This document shows, piece after piece, positions 1 to 12,228 of a stretch of DNA of 64,000 bases; within the stretch, counting starts at the first letter, position 1; each line of letters begins with the position of its first letter. A model generated the notes under the pieces. That model had not been told where the DNA came from, searched no databases, and saw only the letters and a program-made list of their open reading frames with translations. Both the position numbers and the translations under genes were made by a program. Origin of the DNA: Anastrepha obliqua (Eukaryota > Arthropoda > Insecta > Diptera > Tephritidae); NCBI RefSeq assembly GCF_027943255.1, contig NC_072894.1:127711601-127775600 (forward strand), written 5' to 3'.

Positions 1-428
1 CATGTTTCGTTCCTATTAACTATAAAACAGAAGAAAAATATCAGTTATGTATGTCACAAAAAAACTTAAGGACTTTAAGGACTTGCAGACTTTAGATTCT
101 TAAGCTTCGGCCTTACGTAAATTGAAAGGGGTGAGAGATTCGGTCTTCCTATATCTTCGTTTTTATAATTCTTTAAAATAAATGTATTCAGAAGTATTTT
201 TAACAGATACAAAAGAAGAAATAAGCACAATACATCGATGTGTTTAGTAGGTAATCGTTGCCAATTCCTTAAGTTAAATTTCTTAAAGGATGTTTAGTCT
301 AGTTTAATTAAGCTTTAAAATCATCGCAGAAAGGATAAGGGAGAAAGTATATTCGTTTAGTTCTATAAATATTGGAAATAATTTTTTTTATGTTAAAACA
401 TACATATATATGAACATACATATATAAA
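1..428. other. AT-rich stretch, no gene seen
   Basis: AT-rich sequence with no convincing ORF, TIR or known repeat. It ends in a CATATATATG-type tract that leads into a SINE fragment. Confidence 0.5.
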
Positions 429-597
429 TGTAGCCGAGTGGATTTGTGGGAGACTATCATTCGGTGGCTTCTCGATTCGCGCAGTCAATATCAAAACGTT
501 TAGTGAGTGTTTGTCATGAAAAAACTTCTAATAAAAACATTATTGGCAAACTTCAGGACGCTACAATTTGGAGCAAAATACAATTTATACATAAGTA
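429..597 (+). repeat. Degenerate 5' part of the tRNA-derived SINE
   Basis: The head TAGCCGAGTGG, then GACTATCATTCGG, matches the A-box half of the SINE seen many times in this window. The later part, including the CATGAAAAAACTTCTAATAAAAA segment, corresponds to the SINE body CATGAAAAAGCTCCTCATAAAAA. The copy is strongly diverged and part of its middle is missing. The Tc1-like element begins immediately at 598. Confidence 0.55.
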
Positions 598-1868
598 CAG
601 TGGCCGACTGAAGTCTACATACAAGTTTTTTAAGTACAAACACTTTGCTTAAAAATGTGTTTTGCAATTTCATTTGAAATCTTTTTCTAATCGACTTAAC
701 TAAAGCAAATCCATTCTTTAACAAATCCATTCCTTTTCTTATGTTTGTTGCTTTGCTAATATTGATTTTAGTTGCAATTTGAATACTTAAGCATCTACAA
801 TGGCTCCTCGAAAAGAAATATCAGTTGACATTAGAAATTTAGTTATTCAGCACAGGAAAGAAAAAAAATCATATGGCAAAATTTCAAAAACCTTAAACTT
901 AAGTCCTGCAACAGTAGAGACCATTGTAAAAAACTTTAAAAATAGTAGTTCCACCGAAAATAAGCCACGCAGTAGCCGCCCGAGCAAACTATCTCGCAGA
1001 GACGTCAGCTTAATTCTAAAAGTGGACAAAAATCTAAAAGTTTCTGCTCTGAAATTGGCCGAGGATATAGCAAGCTCATCCAACAAGTGTGTTCGCCTGG
1101 AGTTCGCCAAAGCTCACAAGGAAAAGGGGATGGATTTTTGGCAAAAAGTTTTGTTTAGAAAAAAAAACTTACACTGAGTCCAAAGAGTTTGGTATCAACA
1201 GTGAAGCATGGTGGCGGCAATGAAAACGTTTGGGGAGCTGCTGCTGCATCTGGAGTTGGCAGATTAGTATTTATTCAAGGTAATATGGATCATTATAAAA
1301 ACAAATCACTATTGGAAGTCAATCTGAAATCTTCGGTGGATGATTTGTAGTTTGGTCCAGGTTGGGTCTTTCAACAGGATAACGATCCATAGCACACATC
1401 ACACATTGTGAAGGATTGGCTGCTTTACCATGCTGCAAGGCAATTTAAATACACCACCACAAAGCCCAGATTTGAATTTTATTGAGCACGTCTGAGAAAT
1501 TTTAGATCGAAAAATAGAAAAAATTCGATTTCAAGCACTTCACTACTCAAAGAACGACTAATAGAAGCTTGGAACAATATAACTTCTGCAGAGTTAACAA
1601 ATTTAGTCACCTCGATGCCACGACGTGGAAGTGAAGTTTTTCACACTGAAGTTAGATATTTGAGTACTGTATGTAGACTTTTTTCAACGTTGGTTTTAGG
1701 TTTTTTTGCCATAGCCTTGCTATTTTGTGTTAATGTATGGATTTTTTAAAGTTTATAATGATTGGAAAAAGCTTTCAAATAAAACTGCGAAAACAAAATT
1801 TTCAGTAAAGTTATTGAACTTTCAATCCAGTGGAAATGGGGTAATGGGTAGACTTTTATTGGTCACTG
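598..1868 (+). mobile_element. Tc1-like DNA transposon with TIRs and TA target duplication
   Basis: The left end starts CAGTGGCCGACTGAAGTCTAC. The reverse complement of the right end is CAGTGACCAATAAAAGTCTAC. TA flanks both sides (596-597 and 1869-1870), the usual Tc1/mariner target. A second inverted AAGTCTACATACAGTA motif lies inside the right end near 1665-1682, suggesting the nested repeat layout of many Tc1 families. The 1.27-kb length fits an intact-length copy, but its transposase is broken. Confidence 0.85.
800..1640 (+). pseudogene. Tc1-like transposase, degenerate
   Basis: The start at 800 (MAPRKEISVD) leads into a paired-like helix-turn-helix of Tc1 type (about residues 10-60), followed by the GRPR-like basic segment NKPRSSRPSKLS. 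The second DNA-binding helix region is followed by WQKVLF, after which the segment with the first catalytic aspartate (DESKF in the family) has been lost together with the frame. Downstream, fragments HGGG..VWGAA, QQDNDP-stop-HTS (second aspartate region) and SPDLNFIEHV (third acidic residue) can be read with stop codons. The C-terminal piece TSAELTNLVTSMPRR is also recognisable. In the family this protein cuts and pastes the element; this copy cannot encode an active enzyme. Confidence 0.85.
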
Positions 1869-1870
1869 TA

Positions 1871-3470
1871 CATACGTTTAACGTTCATTCTAATTTATTT
1901 TTCTATATATAGTTCTCACTCACAAATTCATTAAGAGGAGAGATCAGTGTGCGGACTGTAACAATTTTTTAGTGGTAGAAATGCCTTCAAACATGGGATA
2001 GATTCCAAAACAATGTGGTAGGTTTACATATAAGCATTAAAATGAAAAAAATTTCAAGTTTATCTCATCTTTTATTAGTTTATAAAAAGTAATGTTAAAG
2101 AAAAAAATACTCGCATTTCATTGTAACATTTTTTATTATTTCAACACGGTTTTAAGCTTGTGGTAGCAGATGTGGCATAAATGCAATTTAGCAGTGGTTA
2201 AAAGTGATAGATCTACCACGGAAGAGGGTAGGCAGTGTCAAGCCACTGCCAAGGATGATAGATTACTAGGTTTGGTCAATAACTATGGTGAAGAACAAAA
2301 TTTCGAGGGGAACTTCGGCTGCGTCACGGGAGTGATTCACCAGCCGAATTCTGACGGATCATTTCACATGCATTCACACACTCGTCCAATCAGTCTTTTT
2401 TCATTAGTAACGAATCAAGGAGAGCGAAGACTGTGTTCGTTGCCTATGAATTTGCATTGCAATTACCCGGATACAAGTTGTCAATGTTCTGAATAGCTTT
2501 GAATAAAAAATATTCGTATGTTACATTAAATTAAGGAATTCAATGTTTAGCGGTTTGAATTGTTTGCTAAAGGGAATTTTTAAGTACATCATATGCAAGT
2601 ACAAGTACAATATAAATGATTTCTAAATGCTGAATCAAATTTTGTACCCAACTCTTACCTAATTTTAATTTAGTATACTTAAATGAAGCCGTGCAATCCG
2701 ATCGTCCTGTGGTAACTCTACTGTCAGCATTCATTCTCGTCTCTATTTAGCCCCTCGTTTTACCTTAAAAGTTTATTACTTTCTCACCTCACACAGAGTT
2801 GCATTCGTCCATCAGCTAGTATATCTCTATAGTTAACATACATATGTATAGGCCCCTTCTATTCGTCACTTCTCTGCTCGACTTATTTGGCGAAATTTGA
2901 ATGTGAAAGGAACAATAAAGTTATTGAGCAAGACTCGCCGTTCCCGAGTATGGCTATATCTCATTTAACTGGTATAACTCACTATCTCACAAAACACATG
3001 CAATTTAAGGCAGCTCTATTTCAATGTTGCAAAGATATGTTCATTTATGTCATTTGCTTCTTCCATTCGTCACTTACTAACGCTTGACGAAAAGAAAAGG
3101 CCTTATAACATAAAACCAAGGATTACATATTGCCAGGTTTGGTCATCCATTATGCTGATAAATAAAATTGTGAGAGTAACTTTGGCTACCGTGTTACATA
3201 GGTCTGGACAGAATAATTCTGTCCACTCATTTCACACGTATTCACACACTCGTTCAATCAGTCGCTGTTCGGACCACAGATTGCCAAACTCTTTTTCTTA
3301 AAATGTGAATTTTTTATAACTTTAACCCGTGATGCCACACCGGAAGAAACATTAATTGGGTATTTTTTAAACACAAATTTGTAACCTGGCAGATTGCTAA
3401 CCACACATATATATATGTGTGTATATACATACATACCTACTGCTCAAATATGAACGAGACGTTATCAATA
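1871..3470. other. No gene; contains a dispersed short repeat
   Basis: No protein is recognisable. The motif CATTCACACACTCGTCCAATC near 2370 recurs with few changes near 3240, and a related stretch (CAAATCAGTCG, TTCATTAGCAACGAAT) lies near 58325. A second motif, CATTCGTCACTT, occurs near 2861 and 3065. The local ORF of 108 codons at 2170 has no family signature and is judged fortuitous. Confidence 0.45.
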
Positions 3471-3527
3471 AAACGGTCCGCGGATGACATATGGCAAAAA
3501 TAAACTTTTTGTTTTTTGGTAGGACTG

Positions 3528-5052
3528 TTATAAGCTTACATGGCAAATTTCAGCGTGATATGTCACATAGTTTGTTTTCTGTGCTACTGTAAACAAGTCA
3601 AGCTCGAGTACTGGAAATTGTAACCGTTTAAAATCGGATGGTAAATCCGTTAGAATCATCGGTATCCGCGGGATCAAGACATCCTCTCCTTTTTTTCTTT
3701 TTAAGATTGTTGCCTCCATGACGGTATTCATCACCTTTCCAGCAAGTCTTGTTCCATTGCACAGTAGAGGTTGATTAATTTTACGCAGCATGATGACAAC
3801 TTACCCTATTTTTAACTGCAAATTGTGAGGTGGTAATCCAGACAATTCCAGTGAATTTAAAAACTCCGTGGGATAGTTGACTACGTCATCCTGGTTCACA
3901 ACGGTGTCGACTGATTTGAAGGAAACCAACTGTCCTGGAAGAAAGTTCTGAATCGTCGCAATGCCATCATCGACATCTTTATTTTTCGCTGCCAATATTG
4001 CTCGTTCACCCAGCCAATTATGATTATTGAACTTTTGCTCTATATCTGGGAAAACACGCTAAATAAGCTTCTCTTTTGAGTGTTTGATTTGACAGAAATC
4101 TGTGGGTAACGTGATGAGTCCGGTCGAAGTGTCCTCTGCAACTTTATTATTTCCTATGTCTTACAACTGCTTCGCAAACACATTCGCAGTTTCATCTTGT
4201 TGCAAAAATATTCGCATGTTAGTTTTTAATTGGAGTGTCTTTACATACTTTACATCATCAGTAACAATTGATCGAAGAATTACTGGAAGAGTCTGACGAA
4301 AATCACCTGACAACAGTATCATGGCCCCACCAAAAATACTTTGGTTGTCACCAAGATCTTTCAACATTCTGTCCAATGCCTCCAGTGACCTCTTATGGGC
4401 CATTGTGCATTCATCCCAAATAATCAATTTCCATACCGGTAGGATCTTGGCCTATTGGCGATGTTGCAAATTGGTGTTTCGGTGATTAATGGTTATTTCA
4501 AGGCAGAATGTGCAGTTCACCTGCCTTCAACCAGAGACGCAGCTATTTCGGATGAAGCCAACACTAGAGCAACATGACTTCGCGATTGATCCTCGCCAAA
4601 AGCAATGAAATTAAGAACGTTTTTCCGGTTCCTCCGGGAGCATCAAGAAAATAAATTCCACCAGATCCCTGTTCTGTTCACAGCTTCTATCAAAGTGTTT
4701 TACGCAATTTTTCGTTGTAGATTTATTTGTGGAACATTTGTACGAACTGTTTCGGCCAATGCTTCAATGTATTGATAGCAAATAAAGTGTTGTCGTGTTA
4801 GGGAATGACAGCACCAAATTGTCATATGCACGATGCATTAAACCATGAGTTGCAAAGAAAACAACAGTACGTTTCGGTTAAATGCTTCAATGTCGACAAC
4901 ACTTTATTTGCTATCAATAAACACATATCTTCTATCATGATCAATGTCTCGTTGTAAATTTCTGCAGTCATTTGTAGTGTAGGATTCAAAGTTTGACGGT
5001 GCACACGATGCAAAACATCCTCAGACATGTCATCTCTATACTTAACCCACAC
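3528..5052 (-). pseudogene. Helitron Pif1-like helicase, decayed
   Basis: Read on the minus strand, pieces of a Helitron Rep/helicase C-terminal half appear in order. First KYRDDMSEDVLH...IYNETLIMIEDMCLLIANKVLS (about 5046-4890), then a Walker A segment FLDAPGGTGKTFLISLLLA (about 4660-4600), then Walker B and sensor segments IIWDECTMAH and GGAMILLSGDFRQTLPV (4427-4280). Last comes the C-terminal part NQPLLCNGTRLAGKV...DVLIPRIPM (3780-3640). In Helitrons this domain unwinds DNA for rolling-circle transposition. Stops, frameshifts and insertions separate the blocks, and the HUH nuclease half is absent. A segment at about 3480-3590 seems foreign to the helicase. The homologue at 49745-51171 shares most of these blocks. 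Confidence 0.8.
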
Positions 5053-5144
5053 ATCTTTTGGATTCGAGGGAAAACATGTCGATATGATAATCGCAAACTA
5101 TGTACGAATTTGATGCGGCGATGTCCACAGTTGTCCATTAACTG

Positions 5145-5330
5145 TGCGGAACTGCCATTCAGAGTTCGGAGAACATAGTTTCGAGTCACCGTAAAACACC
5201 AAAGTGAAGGTTTTCCTAATAGCGGTCGCCCCTCGGTATGGCAAATCTCCGAGTGTATTTCTGACATGAAAAAGTTCCTCATAAAAAATATCTGCCGTTC
5301 GGAGACGTCTTAAAACGCACGCTACAAATA
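5145..5330 (+). repeat. SINE, 5' truncated copy
   Basis: Begins inside the tRNA-like head (ACTGCCATTCAGAG, then TAGTTTCGAGTCACCG for the B box). It continues through the body: AAACACCAAAG, TAATAGCGGTCGCCCCTCGG, ATGGCAAATCTCCGAGTG, CATGAAAAAGTTCCTCATAAA and TCTGCCGTTCGGAGACG. The 3' third is missing. Confidence 0.75.
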
Positions 5331-6830
5331 TGTATATATATCCATATATGTATATATTTCTGTAAAGTTCTTAACCCAAAATTGTAAGACAATGGCTATA
5401 AATTTGTAGCGAACTTCTATATACATATGTATATACAATGTCTGAAGACAACATAAATAATTATTAATGCCACAAGACATAGATTAAAGTATTTTCCTTT
5501 CCCTTACACTTGCGCTTTTTCATTTCACTTTAGGGGTGGGGGGAACTCTTATTAAAAACAAGATCCTCTTATGTACTTACATATAACTGAATTTGCAAAA
5601 TCACCCTGCCCAGACCCAGACATCTTTGGTTTCGTTTGTAAACAACAAAAAATAGCATTGACCTTATTCTGGTAAGAAACTTTTCTTTGAAAGAGAATAG
5701 AAATAATTAATTTTGCTTTAGAAATTAACTCATTTTTGTTTATTTTATTTTGTTAGTTACCTAAAGTGTAATCATTAATTGTCTGTTTTTCGTGCTAGCT
5801 TATTTTTATGGGCGATAATTTCAGATTTCTAATCAAGATGAAGTGTCTCATTGTCTTCTCTATTTGCTCTTCCTTTTAAACTTTTGGATACCCAAACAGG
5901 CCTATTGTCTTTCTACAACCCTTTAGTTTGTTAGTTAGCAAAGTATGTCATACAGTGTAAGGGTATACCCGTATGTGTGTATTTTTGAGTGCTTTTGTAT
6001 CCAAATTCTCCATTATTTGATAGAAACTCTTGTATTCTGTCTTTTTACTTCAAGTTTGACTCTTCGTTTATTCCAAGAAATAATTATATAAATAATAATT
6101 GCAATTAATTAATTGATGCTCGATTATAGTATCATAAAAGTAATTTATTAAATACACACACATACCTATGTGTAGATATGGATAGGAAATCAGACACGGA
6201 AGGCTCCATCTTGATTCGCCAGTGAATTATACTTGTTTTCACTTGGAAGATAATACTCAATATTGTCATGACACCTGCCTCTGTGACAGGATACAGAAAC
6301 GTGAGTTTAAGAAATGGTCGCATAGGTACTCCCGCCAAAGTGGGTAAAATGATTGTTGTATGCAGTGTACTTGTTGTATTTTCTTGCAGCAACCACTTAG
6401 CTATTAACTCAGGGGTTTCCTAACTTCCACATAAGTAGAAGAAAATATAAAGTAATAAATTACATATCAATTTCAGGAACTTTGTACAGGAAGTCCCTAA
6501 AACAATCACAATATTTTCTTGTTGCTTGATGTTCATTGCAGCTACTAACATTGCTCCGAGAAGAGATAATCATTCTTAATAAATTGCTGCAGAGAAATTA
6601 AACGTGCATGTATGTATGCATATGAAAAATAAAATAGATATGCGAAAAGTTCACCTGTTTGGCTATTTATAATTATTTTATAAAAGTATAACTCACAGTG
6701 CTTAATTCTTGGCATCAAACTAACCTATAAACAATGAGAGTTATATGTAGCTTGTAACATCAGATGGACGGTAGGAAATTTAGACTTCACACATAAAAAG
6801 CGGGCGGCGTTTTGTCCGATCTCAATAACA
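5331..6830. other. No gene seen
   Basis: AT-rich sequence with short microsatellite-like CATATATGTATA tracts near 5335 and 5435. I see no TIR pair, domain or long convincing ORF. Confidence 0.4.
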
Positions 6831-6856
6831 ATTATGCCAGATTATATCAGATCTAA

Positions 6857-7320
6857 ATGAGTTGGGGAATATTCTGTGAAGAGCTCCCCAACAAGCTCAA
6901 ATTTAGGCTTCCGGACCACTGTAGTGTTTTCCAACCGAAGGTAGCTGCAATTAAGGAAGCTGGTTGGTTGCTTACTTCTGTAATTACTGTAAAGAATGCA
7001 AATATCTACTATGACAGCCAAGGGGCAATTAGGGCCTTGGGCTCGTCATTTGTGCGTTCGAAATTAGTCGGGGAATGCTTGACTTCTGGAGACGGTTTTA
7101 TCGCAAAATGAGAGGATTGGGGTTCTGTTAGGTGTCTATGCGGAGAGACTTTGGATTACTTCATATCCTTTCTGCAGAAGCTGTCTAGAGGACAAGGTGA
7201 AATTATCTCAGTACCTTCGTCTCGGCTGCCCTGCTCTCGTAGGGCAAAGATTTAGACATCTGGGCTCTCACTTTTTTGCTACACCTGCGCATATTTCGGA
7301 TTTAAATATCACATAGTAGA
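6857..7320 (+). pseudogene. Non-LTR retrotransposon ORF2: RNase H and C-terminal zinc region
   Basis: The ORF at 6857-7111 reads LPDHCSVFQPKVAAIKEA...NIYYDSQGAIRALGSS, the RNase H core of I/Jockey-group LINE ORF2 proteins, including the DSQ aspartate. After a frame change, SFCRSCLEDKVKLSQYLRLGCPALVGQRFRHLGSHFF follows, the Cys-rich C-terminus usual for these ORF2s. RNase H removes RNA from the cDNA hybrid during retrotransposition. The reverse transcriptase and endonuclease are absent, so this is a 5'-truncated copy. Its likely 3' UTR (pyrimidine-rich, then GTATCACAACGAACGAATTTTG) runs to about 7500. Confidence 0.75.
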
Positions 7321-7530
7321 TGAGATTCATCAGTAGCTTGAAGTGGTTCATACGAACATAAATAGCCCCTGTTGGTCGTCATCCTCTAATCCAAATCCTT
7401 TTCTTCATTTCCCCACCTGTCTGGTTCTTTTCCTTTCCTTTCCCCCTCTCTCTGTATGGTATCACAACGAACGAATTTTGCCCTCGCAAGGGCATCCATT
7501 TATCCTTACCTAAATGAGTTGAGAGCAATA

Positions 7531-8230
7531 CACTTTACCAAGTTTCATTGAAATATATTAGTTTTCGCTCGAGTTATAGTGCGCATGTACAGACGGACAG
7601 TCGTGGATAAATCTTAATTAATAATAGGGAAAAATGATGAACCACAAAAAGAAATATGACACAAGTAAAATTTAACAAAAAATGGTGATGCTACACCCTT
7701 TTTTGGGTCATTGACTGTTTCTTAATGAAAAAAGATAGAAAATTTCAAAAATTTCCAAAATTTCTGGTTCTTGGCTAAAAAATCGTTTATTACTTGTAAA
7801 CCTGTGTAATTATTGATAATTAGTATAATAGAAACAAAGCCTGATAAGCCACCACTTTACTTTTTTCTTTTTATTTTATTTTTTTTTTTTTTTTTTGAAA
7901 TATTCAGCATATTCTATTAATTTCCTTCAGTATGTGGGACGAATAAATAAACGATGTATACATATGTACATATATAAGAATGCAAGGCGCGAAGGTGTAT
8001 TTATGTTCTTGGTAAAGGTATACGAACAGGAATTCTCCCACAGTCCTATAAAATATAGGGTGGTCCATCGCTGGTTTTTTTTTTCAATGTTATAAAATCA
8101 CATTTTAATTCAAATAGCTGCCTCAGGTGATGTTACAGTGTATCTTGTGTACCAAGTAGCGCCAATGTACGAGGCTGCGCGAAATAACAGATGTCATAGG
8201 TGCGTGGACCGGAACGGCAATTAATATTTT
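7531..8230. other. No gene; possible single mariner-type terminus
   Basis: A poly-T run lies at 7875-7895. TAGGGTGGTCCATCG at about 8056 resembles the reverse complement of 16149-16174 (TACTAGGGTGGTCCAATT), so both may be single ends of one TIR family. No partner end was found nearby. Confidence 0.35.
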
Positions 8231-8234
8231 ACTC

Positions 8235-8925
8235 GTACATGATAAGTTGGCAATGAAAAAATTATCGGTCCGATGGGTGGCGCGATTGCTCACGGTAGAC
8301 AACAAGCGGATGTGACTGTTAACTTCGAAACAGTGTTTGAAGCAATTTAAGCGTGAACCGTGGATTCATCATTACACACCAGCACCTAATCAACAATCAA
8401 AACAATGGATTTTCCCCGGTGAATCTGCTGCAAAGAAGGCGAAGACAGTCCCATCGGTCGGAAAAGTCATGGCGACGAGTTTTTGGGATGCGAACGGCCT
8501 CATCCTCATAGATTTTTTTAGAAAAAGGAAGAACGATTACTGGACAATACTACTGTGCGTTATTGGACCGCTTTTACAAAAAATTGAAGGGTACACGGCC
8601 GCATTTGGCGAAAAATAAGGAGCTGTTTCACCACGATAGGACATCAGTGCCTTCATCTTGAGTTGTCGCCGCCAAACTGCATGGATTGCATTATGAATGG
8701 CTGCCACACCCCCCGTATTCAGCCGATCTGGCTCCCTGCGACTTTTTCTTGTTTCCTAAATGACTCGAGGGAAAAAAACTTAGTTCAAACAAGGAAGTCA
8801 TCGCCGAGACGGAGGCGTAATTTGGAGAGTTCGACAATTCCTATTTTTTGGAGGAGTTAAAAAAATGGTCGGACCGATGGGAGAAGTGTATCTTTCTAAA
8901 AGGGGACTATGTTGAAAAAAAATTT
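8235..8925 (+). pseudogene. mariner transposase (DD34D type), degenerate
   Basis: The frame starting about 8240 reads DKLAMKKLSVRWVARLLTVDNKR, then FKREPWIHHYTPAPNQQSKQW, PSVGKVMATSFWDANGLILIDFF, and after a frameshift HPPYSADLAPCDFFLF and FGEFDNSYFLEELKKWSDRWEKCI. These are consecutive blocks of a mariner transposase from before the first catalytic aspartate to the C-terminus. The expected DETW before IHHYTP is changed to EPW, and the HHDNAPAH block is reduced to HHDRTSVPS, so two catalytic positions are lost. A right-end-like GGGTACTTATTGAACTCCCCTCG lies at about 8959-8981, but no matching left TIR is evident. Confidence 0.8.
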
Positions 8926-8989
8926 TTTTTTTTAAATGGTATCTTCATTTCTAACACGGGTACTTATTGAACTCCCCTCGTATTGTAAA

Positions 8990-9655
8990 AAATTGATAAG
9001 CATGTTTTTATCACGACTCTCCCAAGGCGATTCCATACAAGTTGTTAGCAGTAGTACAAAAACAAAAGTAGTTTCAGTGTCAACATTTTAATCATACCAC
9101 TTTTACATTTAAACCATTAGAATAACAAAAAAAATAAACTGTTCTATTGGTAAAACCTTGTGTATTGTAGATTCGCCTTACACTCTCCGTTGATCGTGAC
9201 CTTTCGAATAAAAATAGTCAAGTTATGCCTCCGCCCTAAGACCCATTACTTGGCTTCGTTACGACTACGCAAGAGTTTTGGGGTCTTACGAGCTATATTA
9301 TAAGTTAACGCAGTCTCTGAGATAAGAATGCACCATACAACGGGATGGACATTCACCTTTATATTTTGAGTTAAAAGAACTTACAAGGAGCAAGCCGACA
9401 TTTTTATATGGTCTGGCCTTGAAATTCGCTCTGTAAAAGTTGTTCATACTTTAAATTATGTGAATACCCGTCGGTATAAAAAACCACGTGATTACGATGA
9501 CTTTCCGTTTGTATGTATGCATGTATGTATGTATGTACATAGTAGACTAAGCGAAAGTATTTCCCGTATGATATTCCAAAAGCGAGCAGTCTTAACCATA
9601 ATTGAAATTTAACGATGATTATACTCAGTTATTTACATAAGTACATATGTACGTA
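8990..9655. other. No gene seen
   Basis: AT-rich, with a GTATGTATGCATGTATGTATG microsatellite near 9510-9540. No domain, TIR pair or SINE found. Confidence 0.4.
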
Positions 9656-9660
9656 TATTT

Positions 9661-9865
9661 GGCGGACGCCTTAGGCGAGTGATTTGCGGCTGACTGCCAT
9701 TCGGAGGGTACGAATTCGAGGCCCATTGGGTTTTTTATGGCGGTCAAGACCATGACAAGAAATCCTCACAAAATGCCAACTCCATCATAAAACTGTAGGC
9801 AACTCCATTTGGAGGGGAAGCCCGGCCAAACACCGAGTAGAGGGTGTGCACGCCAATAATATATG
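9661..9865 (+). repeat. SINE, internally deleted and diverged
   Basis: The head GGCGGACGCCTTAGGCGAGTG, the anticodon-arm region GACTGCCATTCGG and a B box GTACGAATTCGAGG are followed directly by the distal body (AAACTGTAGGCAACTCCATTTG, GGCCAAACACC, GGGTGTGCACGCCAATAATATA). Much of the central body is missing. The 3' end retains CGCCAATA plus a TA-rich tail. Confidence 0.7.
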
Positions 9866-10540
9866 TGTGCATACATATACATGCTGTGATTATACTTATG
9901 TGTACACACATGTATGTGTGCCCATATGTACTCATACTGCCGTTGCCTGTAATTATAAATCGTAATCTGTGTTTTCCCACCCAGGTCCCCATTATCCGGT
10001 CATGCTTTTCTTTTGTTTAATTTCACCTCATGGTCATGATAATGCTTATCCGACCTACATGTATACACATATTCATAAATATATATTTTATATAAGGTGT
10101 GCAATCATCTAATGTATTTATTACATTTCTTAGACTTTTAGGGATGAAACAATGATCTACTATACTACGGAACGGAACGGTGTGTCTCATCGTGTCAGCT
10201 GATATGGGCGTACGTTTACATTGGTGAGTGTGGTGTACCATAAGAATCAATGACGCAGTACTACAGAAAATAATGATCCTGTGAAGTGATGTTTTGTTTC
10301 TTGTAGGTATTGTTAAGTAAACCAAGAATCGAAATATGCAATTTGTGAAACCCTTCAAAAATCTGGAACTAAGGTTAAGAAACCGGTTTTCGCACATTTG
10401 AGTACACATTTCGTTTAGGTCCAAATATCGGTTATATCTACATATATATCTCGATTTGGCTTGGGCTAATAAATATTCGTCAATTATTGTACAAATTAGA
10501 TATATGTACATATGCGCATATTTATAGAATAATATACCTA
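9866..10540. other. No gene seen
   Basis: A 185-codon minus-strand ORF covers 10023-10580 but shows no domain and runs into the SINE head, so it is considered chance. Many CATATGTA tracts are present. Confidence 0.4.
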
Positions 10541-10800
10541 ACGGCCGCCATAGCCGAATGCGCTCGTGCGTGACTACCATTCGGAGTACGTACGTTCGAA
10601 TCCCCGTGAAACATCAAAATGAAGAAAAGTATTTTTCTAATAGCGGTCGCTCCTCGGCAGGCAATGGCGAACCCCCGAGTGTATTTCTGCCGTGAAAAAG
10701 GTCCTCATAAAAATATCTGCCTTTCGGAGTCGCCTTAAAATTGTAGGTGCCTTGTGGGACAATATCAAGTCGTATACCGCAAACAGGAGAAGGAGCTATA
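10541..10800 (+). repeat. SINE, near complete, lacking the 3' end
   Basis: Head ACGGCCGCCATAGCCGAATG with A box, then GTGACTACCATTCGGAG and B box CGTTCGAATCC. The body is recognisable through TAGCGGTCGCTCCTCGGCAGG, GTGTATTTCTGCCGTG and AACAGGAGAAGGAGC. The terminal GGGTGT...CGCCAATTA block is not seen. Confidence 0.8.
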
Positions 10801-10885
10801 TGACCCTAGCAAACAGGCTTGAACTCCTTACTTCAGAACCGATAAATGTTTTTAAAAAATTATTCAATAGATAGCCATATATAAG

Positions 10886-10965
10886 TACAGTGTACTCTCT
10901 CTATAGCGGACACCTAAGGGACTGACAAATTTGTCCGCTTATGAGAACAATATAAAAAGAATTAA
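10886..10965 (+). repeat. Single TIR-like end, pogo/Tigger-like in look
   Basis: TACAGTGTACTCTCTCTATAGC followed by GGACACCTAAGGGACTG and TTTGTCCGCTTATGAGAAC resembles the ends of pogo/Tigger-type transposons (CAGT...CTCTATA..GGACA). No matching right end was found, so this may be a solo or truncated end. Confidence 0.35.
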
Positions 10966-11189
10966 TAAAAATGAGAAATAGATGTATGTTTAAAAAGTTT
11001 CAAAACAAGAATATTAATATAATATATACATATGTATATATAAGACAAAGAAAGGATTTTTATCAACATTTTTTTCGAGAATTAAAAAACAAAATTTATT
11101 AAACAAGATATTCAAAGAGATTAAAAAAGACAAAAATTTCAGCTTGGCGTGTTTTTCCTTTAATTTCAATATATTGAAGATGTACTTAA

Positions 11190-11915
11190 GGGGGGGGTAG
11201 GGTCACAAAATCGAAATTTTTTTTCTTCACTCATCTTATAGTAAATCATTTCAAGAATGTTGTGTCAAAATTTTAAGTGGATCGGAGCAGAACTCTCAAA
11301 GTTATAGCCTTTGTAGGCACTCTACCTCGAATGCGGAGCATAGATAATTTTTCAGAGTCATTTTTTCAAACGCGTTTTTCCCGAAACGACTTCTTAAAAG
11401 TCGGTGCCAATCACAACTCCGAAACTATTCAACCGATTCTTTTCAAATTTGGCACACGTTTTCTAAATCAAAAATACCTCCCCCCCACACTGTTTTTTTT
11501 TATTTTTTATTTTTTAAGGTTGTTTTTCACTTACAAATATGCCGAAATTTTTCGCCAAAAATGCTCGTTTTACGTTTTTTTGCCACCAAAACTACAAAAA
11601 TGAAAAAAAAAAAATTTATTCATGTGGGGGGGGAGCATTACGTCATATTTTAACTGAAAAATTCGACTTTTTTGGTTTCAGATGATTCTACGACGAATGC
11701 CGATTGGCACCGCAGAGCACCTCTCGAAAAACATATCTCCAAAAAAACTCTGTCATGGGCTTATTTGTCAATATTTTATTATTAATATTTTTTAAAAACT
11801 TATTGAAAAGATGTACAATAACATGCAACTGAGTTTATTAAAGTACTTAAGCCATATTTCTGTAGAAAATTCAAAAAAAAGTGTTTTTTTTTTAGCGCTA
11901 AACCCTACCACTCCC
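11190..11915. mobile_element. TTAA-flanked MITE, about 0.73 kb
   Basis: TTAA lies at 11186-11189 and 11916-11919. The left end is GGGGGGGGTAGGGTC. The reverse complement of the right end is GGGAGTGGTAGGGTTTAGCGC. No transposase is encoded; the 108-codon ORF at 11277 is not recognisable. The TTAA target suggests a piggyBac-type mobiliser, although a TAA (Harbinger-like) target is also possible. Confidence 0.65.
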
Positions 11916-12228
11916 TTAAAGATCAGCAAGTAGTTCAACACCCTAAAGGTCGTTGTGGTTTAGAGATCGTCATTGGGCATATCTGGTTTCCCAAGTCTAG
12001 CTTTAATGAGACAATTTTGAATTGCCGGTGGACTCCCTTGCTCCCACGCTTTGTGCATGAAATAAATCCTTCAATGAAATATGGTACCTTTCCGGTAAAA
12101 GTTTTGACATCATATTGTTAGATGATGCACTAAAATCGACGTAATTGAGTCTCACTGACTCACGTAATTGAGTCTTTAGCTTTTGCTCCTTATAACTGTG
12201 TGTGACAAAGGAATTCTTTTATTTCAGC

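Noticed and set aside
2170..2496. 108-codon ORF
   Set aside because: No recognisable family; overlaps a dispersed repeat motif.
10023..10580. 185-codon minus-strand ORF
   Set aside because: No domain, low-complexity Tyr/Ile-rich composition, and it reads into the SINE head; length can arise by chance here.
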